Assembly (NCBI GenBank): GCA_030619345.1
Contig: JAUXBO010000080.1
Coordinates: 1-8,734, forward strand
DNA length: 8,734 nt
Source: Candidatus Zixiibacteriota bacterium
Lineage (GTDB): Bacteria > Zixibacteria > MSB-5A5 > GN15 > FEB-12
Direction: 5' to 3'
A program made the position numbers and the translations under genes. Below are positions 6,320 to 8,734 of this stretch, piece by piece. Positions within the stretch are counted from its first letter, which is position 1. Each line of letters starts with the position of its first letter. The notes under the pieces are model-generated. The model saw only the letters and a program-made list of their open reading frames with translations. It was not told the DNA's origin and ran no database searches.

Positions 6320-7699
6320 ATGCCCAATATCCTTGTTGTCGATGACAAAGACTCCATGCGCAACATGCTCCATCAGACATTGATTGAGGAAGGATATCGA
6401 GTCGACAGCGCCTCCGATGGAGATAAAGCGCTGGAATTGGTCCGCAATAAATCGTATGATCTCGTCTTGACCGATCTCAAAATGCCTAACCTGACCGGAC
6501 TGGAAGTACTCAACGGAGTCAAAGAAGTTGACCAGGATACGGCTGTTATCGTCATGACCGCCTTTGGGACAATTGAGGACGCCGTGGCCGCTATGAAAGG
6601 CGGTGCCATCGATTTTATCACCAAACCTTTTGACACTGATCATCTCTGTGTTATGATCAGCCGCGCTTTGGAAAATCGAAGAATGATGGCTGAAAACAGT
6701 CTTCTCCGTGAAGAACTTATGGCCGATCCGGCTTTTGACAGTATCGTCGGTAAAAACGAAAAGATGGTAGAGATTGGGCGGTTGATCCGGAAAGTCGCGG
6801 TTTCTGATGCTTCGGTTCTTCTGCAGGGAGAATCGGGCACCGGTAAAGAATTGTATGCGCGGGCGATCCACCGGCTGTCTCTACGCAAGGACGGCCCTTA
6901 TATCGCCATCAATTGCGCCGCCATACCGGACACACTTTTGGAGAACGAACTCTTTGGCTCGGAAAAAGGAGCTTTCACCGGTGCTCATGCCCGCAAGATG
7001 GGTAAATTTGAGATTGCCTCGGGGGGGACAATCTTCCTTGATGAAATCGGCGATATGGATGTCCAGTTGCAGGCTAAACTTCTACGCGTCCTCCAGCAGA
7101 AAAATTTTGAACGTCTGGGTGGAACCAAAACAGTCGATGTCGATGTGCGTGTGATCGCCGCCTCCAATATGGATCTCAATCAGTTGATCAGTGAGAAAAA
7201 ATTCCGTGAGGATCTTTTCTATCGCTTGTCGGTCTTTCCGATTACAATTCCACCGCTAAGAGAACGCAACGATGATATCGCCGAATTGGCCGACTACTTC
7301 CTCAAGATGTACAGCGCTGAACTAAACAAAGCTACCAAGAGTCTCTCTCGTGAAGCGACGGCGGTCCTTGAAAAATATCACTGGCCGGGTAATGTGCGCG
7401 AACTCGAGAATACAATCGAGCGGGCCGTGATCCTTGCCGAGGGAAAAAAAGTCACCCCGGATCATTTGGCTATTCGCCTGCAACGGACTGATGAGATTCA
7501 GTTGCGCGAAGGGGCCGGACTCAAAGAAATTGGCGCCCATGCCCAGATGAAAGCTGAGCGGGCGACAATCATACGGGTTCTTCGGCAGGTGCGCGGCAAC
7601 AAGCGTAAGTGTGCTAAAGTCCTCAGGATTGACTACACGACCTTGTTCGACAAGATCAAGAAGTACAGCATTAACAAAGACATCGACGACGAGTTATAA
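6320..7699 (+). CDS. NtrC-family sigma-54-dependent response regulator
   Basis: A 459-residue cytoplasmic transcription activator of normal family length. The receiver domain (about 1-120) has the acidic pair D8-D9, phospho-acceptor D52 in LTDLKMP, T80 and K102. The AAA+ domain (about 140-375) has Walker A GESGTGKE (170-177), the sigma-54 contact loop GAFTGA (217-222), Walker B FLDE (239-242), the FREDLFYRL block (295-303) and WPGNVREL (355-362). A Fis-type helix-turn-helix fills about 415-449 (GNKRKCAKVL, then TTLFDKIKKY). All key residues are intact, so it should bind RNA polymerase-sigma-54 and remodel it with ATP after phosphorylation. Start: ATG 6320 with GAGG at 6307-6310, 9 nt upstream. 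The 137-nt gap before it holds no promoter I would defend. No kinase gene lies alongside, so signal and targets are unknown. It ends with its own terminator. Confidence 0.96.
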   Translation: MPNILVVDDKDSMRNMLHQTLIEEGYRVDSASDGDKALELVRNKSYDLVLTDLKMPNLTGLEVLNGVKEVDQDTAVIVMTAFGTIEDAVAAMKGGAIDFITKPFDTDHLCVMISRALENRRMMAENSLLREELMADPAFDSIVGKNEKMVEIGRLIRKVAVSDASVLLQGESGTGKELYARAIHRLSLRKDGPYIAINCAAIPDTLLENELFGSEKGAFTGAHARKMGKFEIASGGTIFLDEIGDMDVQLQAKLLRVLQQKNFERLGGTKTVDVDVRVIAASNMDLNQLISEKKFREDLFYRLSVFPITIPPLRERNDDIAELADYFLKMYSAELNKATKSLSREATAVLEKYHWPGNVRELENTIERAVILAEGKKVTPDHLAIRLQRTDEIQLREGAGLKEIGAHAQMKAERATIIRVLRQVRGNKRKCAKVLRIDYTTLFDKIKKYSINKDIDDEL

Positions 7700-7726
7700 A
7701 CGCCTTGTTATAGTCAGTATAAGCGC

Positions 7727-7755
7727 GGCCGCCGGATTCCCGGCGGCCTTTTTTT
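7727..7755 (+). terminator. Intrinsic terminator of the response regulator gene
   Basis: A perfect 9-bp all-G/C stem, GGCCGCCGG (7727-7735) with CCGGCGGCC (7740-7748), a 4-nt ATTC loop and seven T (7749-7755). It starts 27 nt after the stop codon. Confidence 0.95.
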
Positions 7756-7777
7756 GCGGACTTTTGTGGCTGAATCA

Positions 7778-7805
7778 TTGACTATTTAGGCGAACTTGCT
7801 ATCTT
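7778..7805 (+). promoter_or_regulatory. Sigma-70-type promoter with extended -10, upstream of a structured leader
   Basis: TTGACT (7778-7783), 16-nt spacer, TATCTT (7800-7805), preceded by TG at 7797-7798 in the extended -10 position. Start site is expected near 7812. It sits just after the response-regulator terminator, as expected for an independent unit. Confidence 0.6.
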
Positions 7806-7811
7806 AAAATC

Positions 7812-7947
7812 AATTGCCCTTAATACCATGTAAAAACTTCGCGATGCGAAGGGGAGGACCTATGTCTGGAAGTTATCGGTCGACATCCTCAACCCTTATT
7901 CAATCCATTTGATAAGGATGCTCACGCATCCGGTTTAAGATGATTAG
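7812..7947 (+). promoter_or_regulatory. Structured leader: candidate attenuator, riboswitch or small RNA body
   Basis: Several pairings are visible between the promoter and the terminator-like hairpin at 7948. Hairpin A is CTTCGC (7837-7842) with GCGAAG (7846-7851), loop GAT. Hairpin B joins AAGGG (7849-7853) to CCCTT (7893-7897), GAGG (7854-7857) to CCTC (7887-7890) and ATGTC (7862-7866) to GACAT (7882-7886), covering the ribosome site and ATG of the small frame. Hairpin C is GGATGC (7916-7921) with GCATCC (7926-7931), loop TCAC. A and B share 7849-7851, so they compete in part. A second CCCTT (7817-7821) could also pair with AAGGG. I recognise no known riboswitch class. Confidence 0.45.
7862..7912 (+). 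CDS. Small upstream reading frame (16 aa, Ser-rich), possible leader peptide
   Basis: ATG at 7862 follows GGGGAGG (7851-7857 region), the strongest ribosome site in this intergenic stretch, though spacing is short (4 nt). It encodes MSGSYRSTSSTLIQSI, with six Ser and two Thr in 16 residues, and ends in TGA immediately followed by an in-frame TAA. It is in the same frame as the next gene, 27 nt upstream of its ATG, and that gene lacks a good ribosome site. This fits a leader peptide or translational coupling, but such a short frame may be chance. Confidence 0.35.
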   Translation: MSGSYRSTSSTLIQSI

Positions 7948-8734
7948 AACGACACGGAGACTCGATTTACGATCTTCGTGTCGTTTTCTTTTTCCGCAGC
8001 TGTTTGTCGCTCTGCTCTCCGCATCGATTTTATCAGCGGCCAATGTCAGCTTCAAATCCGAATACCTGCACCGCACTGTGTACACCGAGGGAGAGTTCAC
8101 TAACTGGCATCAGGGAGAAGCCAGTTACGAGATTCTCAGCAGCCATGAGTTCGGGAAATTTGAATTGGGGCTGCATCTGTCAGCGTTTCGACCAAACGGG
8201 GCGATGATACATAAAGCCGATAGCAGTCAACCTGTACCGGAAGACTTGGGTGTGAAATCCGGTAATCTGTACGGACGTGCTTTCTATCTTGACCAATGGA
8301 ACGAAGCGGCCATGAGCTTGACCTGGCTGGGCGGGATCATGGGAGTTTCTGCAAGCATCCGTGAGCAGGAGGGGGAGAGAAATGAGTGGAGTGTTGCGGG
8401 GACGCTACAACCCGTGCCAATCATTAATATGACCTTGAAAAGAGGCTTGAAAAACCCCCTGCCCGAATTCAGCGAAGCCAGCTACGAGTATTTCGAGGAT
8501 GATAGCAGCTATGTCATCGAACGTAGACGGATTAATTGGCGTACTCCGCTGTACTATGAGCGAGTTACTTTATCGATTGGTGACAGTTCTTCGTTTTGGA
8601 TTGTTTCTGATTATTTTGAAGCAGGCATCCATCCCGCCGAGCCGGTAGTTGGGGAGAGTCCGGAAAAGAGTCTCCTTGGAGTTGTCGATGGATTCTGGCA
8701 GGACGAGAGGGTTGAGGCGCAGGGTATGATCGGC
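7940..8734 (+). CDS. Exported protein of unknown function, probably beta-rich (3' end beyond window)
   Basis: An open frame of 265 codons runs to the window edge without a stop. The first 34 residues look like a signal peptide: an Arg-rich start (IRTTRRLDLR), a hydrophobic run (FLFPQLFVALLSASILSAA) and a likely cut after SAA34. The mature part alternates polar and hydrophobic residues in short strands ending at turns (for example KFELGLHLSAF, MSLTWLGGIMGVSASI, NMTLKRGL, YYERVTLSIGD), suggesting a beta-sheet envelope or outer-membrane protein; this is inference and I recognise no family. ATG 7940 is the only start that keeps the signal peptide, because TAA at 7913 closes the frame upstream; no good Shine-Dalgarno sequence precedes it. 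Codons 3-16 overlie a terminator-like hairpin. Translation may depend on the small frame upstream. Confidence 0.75.
   Translation, partial: MIRTTRRLDLRSSCRFLFPQLFVALLSASILSAANVSFKSEYLHRTVYTEGEFTNWHQGEASYEILSSHEFGKFELGLHLSAFRPNGAMIHKADSSQPVPEDLGVKSGNLYGRAFYLDQWNEAAMSLTWLGGIMGVSASIREQEGERNEWSVAGTLQPVPIINMTLKRGLKNPLPEFSEASYEYFEDDSSYVIERRRINWRTPLYYERVTLSIGDSSSFWIVSDYFEAGIHPAEPVVGESPEKSLLGVVDGFWQDERVEAQGMIG
7948..7993 (+). terminator. Intrinsic-terminator-like hairpin inside the start of the exported-protein gene
   Basis: The arm at 7948-7960 pairs with 7973-7985 over 13 bp with one G-T wobble; its core is AACGACACG with CGTGTCGTT. Inside, TCG (7962-7964) can pair with CGA (7970-7972) after a single bulged C, around an ATTTA loop. 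TTCTTTTT (7986-7993) follows directly. This is the form of a Rho-independent terminator, but it covers codons 3-16 of the downstream frame. It could terminate a roughly 180-nt RNA started at 7812 or act as a regulated attenuator. Confidence 0.6.

Noticed and set aside
6275..6871. 198-codon minus-strand frame opposite the response regulator
   Set aside because: It is antisense to a gene with every family motif intact; it has no recognisable domain and no plausible start signal.

Overview
The window looks like chromosome from a Gram-negative bacterium of the Fibrobacterota-Chlorobiota-Bacteroidota (FCB) neighbourhood or a related candidate phylum such as Zixibacteria, Latescibacterota or Marinimicrobia. 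This is inferred, not proven. The main clue is the C-terminal tag of the large protease (QNYPNPFNP, then IYNVLGKKV and a final MLLIK), a FlgD-like / type IX-like sorting domain abundant in those lineages. The taste for exported proteins built from PKD and FlgD-type Ig folds agrees. All recognised genes are on the + strand. I see no rRNA, tRNA, CRISPR array, insertion sequence or phage gene.

Layout. 1-105: 3' end of an unidentified gene, overlapping the next start. 89-754: membrane-anchored staphylococcal-type nuclease with an extra cysteine-rich tail. 755-1078: intergenic, with a near-consensus sigma-70 promoter (824-851) and a leader of about 220 nt holding a perfect but unused Shine-Dalgarno sequence. 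1079-4936: 1285-residue secreted subtilisin-family protease with propeptide, catalytic domain, four PKD repeats, a jelly-roll-like insert, a fifth PKD, another Ig-like domain and the sorting tag. 4933-5012: a long palindrome over the stop codon, then a strong intrinsic terminator. 5065-5724 and 5721-6182: an exported FlgD-Ig-like protein and a lipoprotein joined by an ATGA overlap. 6320-7699: NtrC-family sigma-54 response regulator, closed by a strong terminator. 7778 to the end: promoter, structured leader with a 16-codon reading frame, an intrinsic-terminator-like hairpin lying over the first codons of the next gene, and that exported protein of unknown function, which runs off the window.

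How they fit together. Except for the response regulator, every identifiable product is predicted to be exported or membrane-attached. The nuclease and protease would suit extracellular degradation of nucleic acid and protein. The two small exported proteins may be cell-envelope partners, but nothing here proves a link to the protease. The regulator has no histidine kinase beside it and no sigma-54 promoter is obvious in the intergenic regions, so its targets are probably elsewhere. The least ordinary stretch is 7778-7993: a promoter, stacked hairpins, a small frame with a very good ribosome site and a terminator-like hairpin, which together look like a cis-acting attenuator or a small RNA overlapping the next gene.
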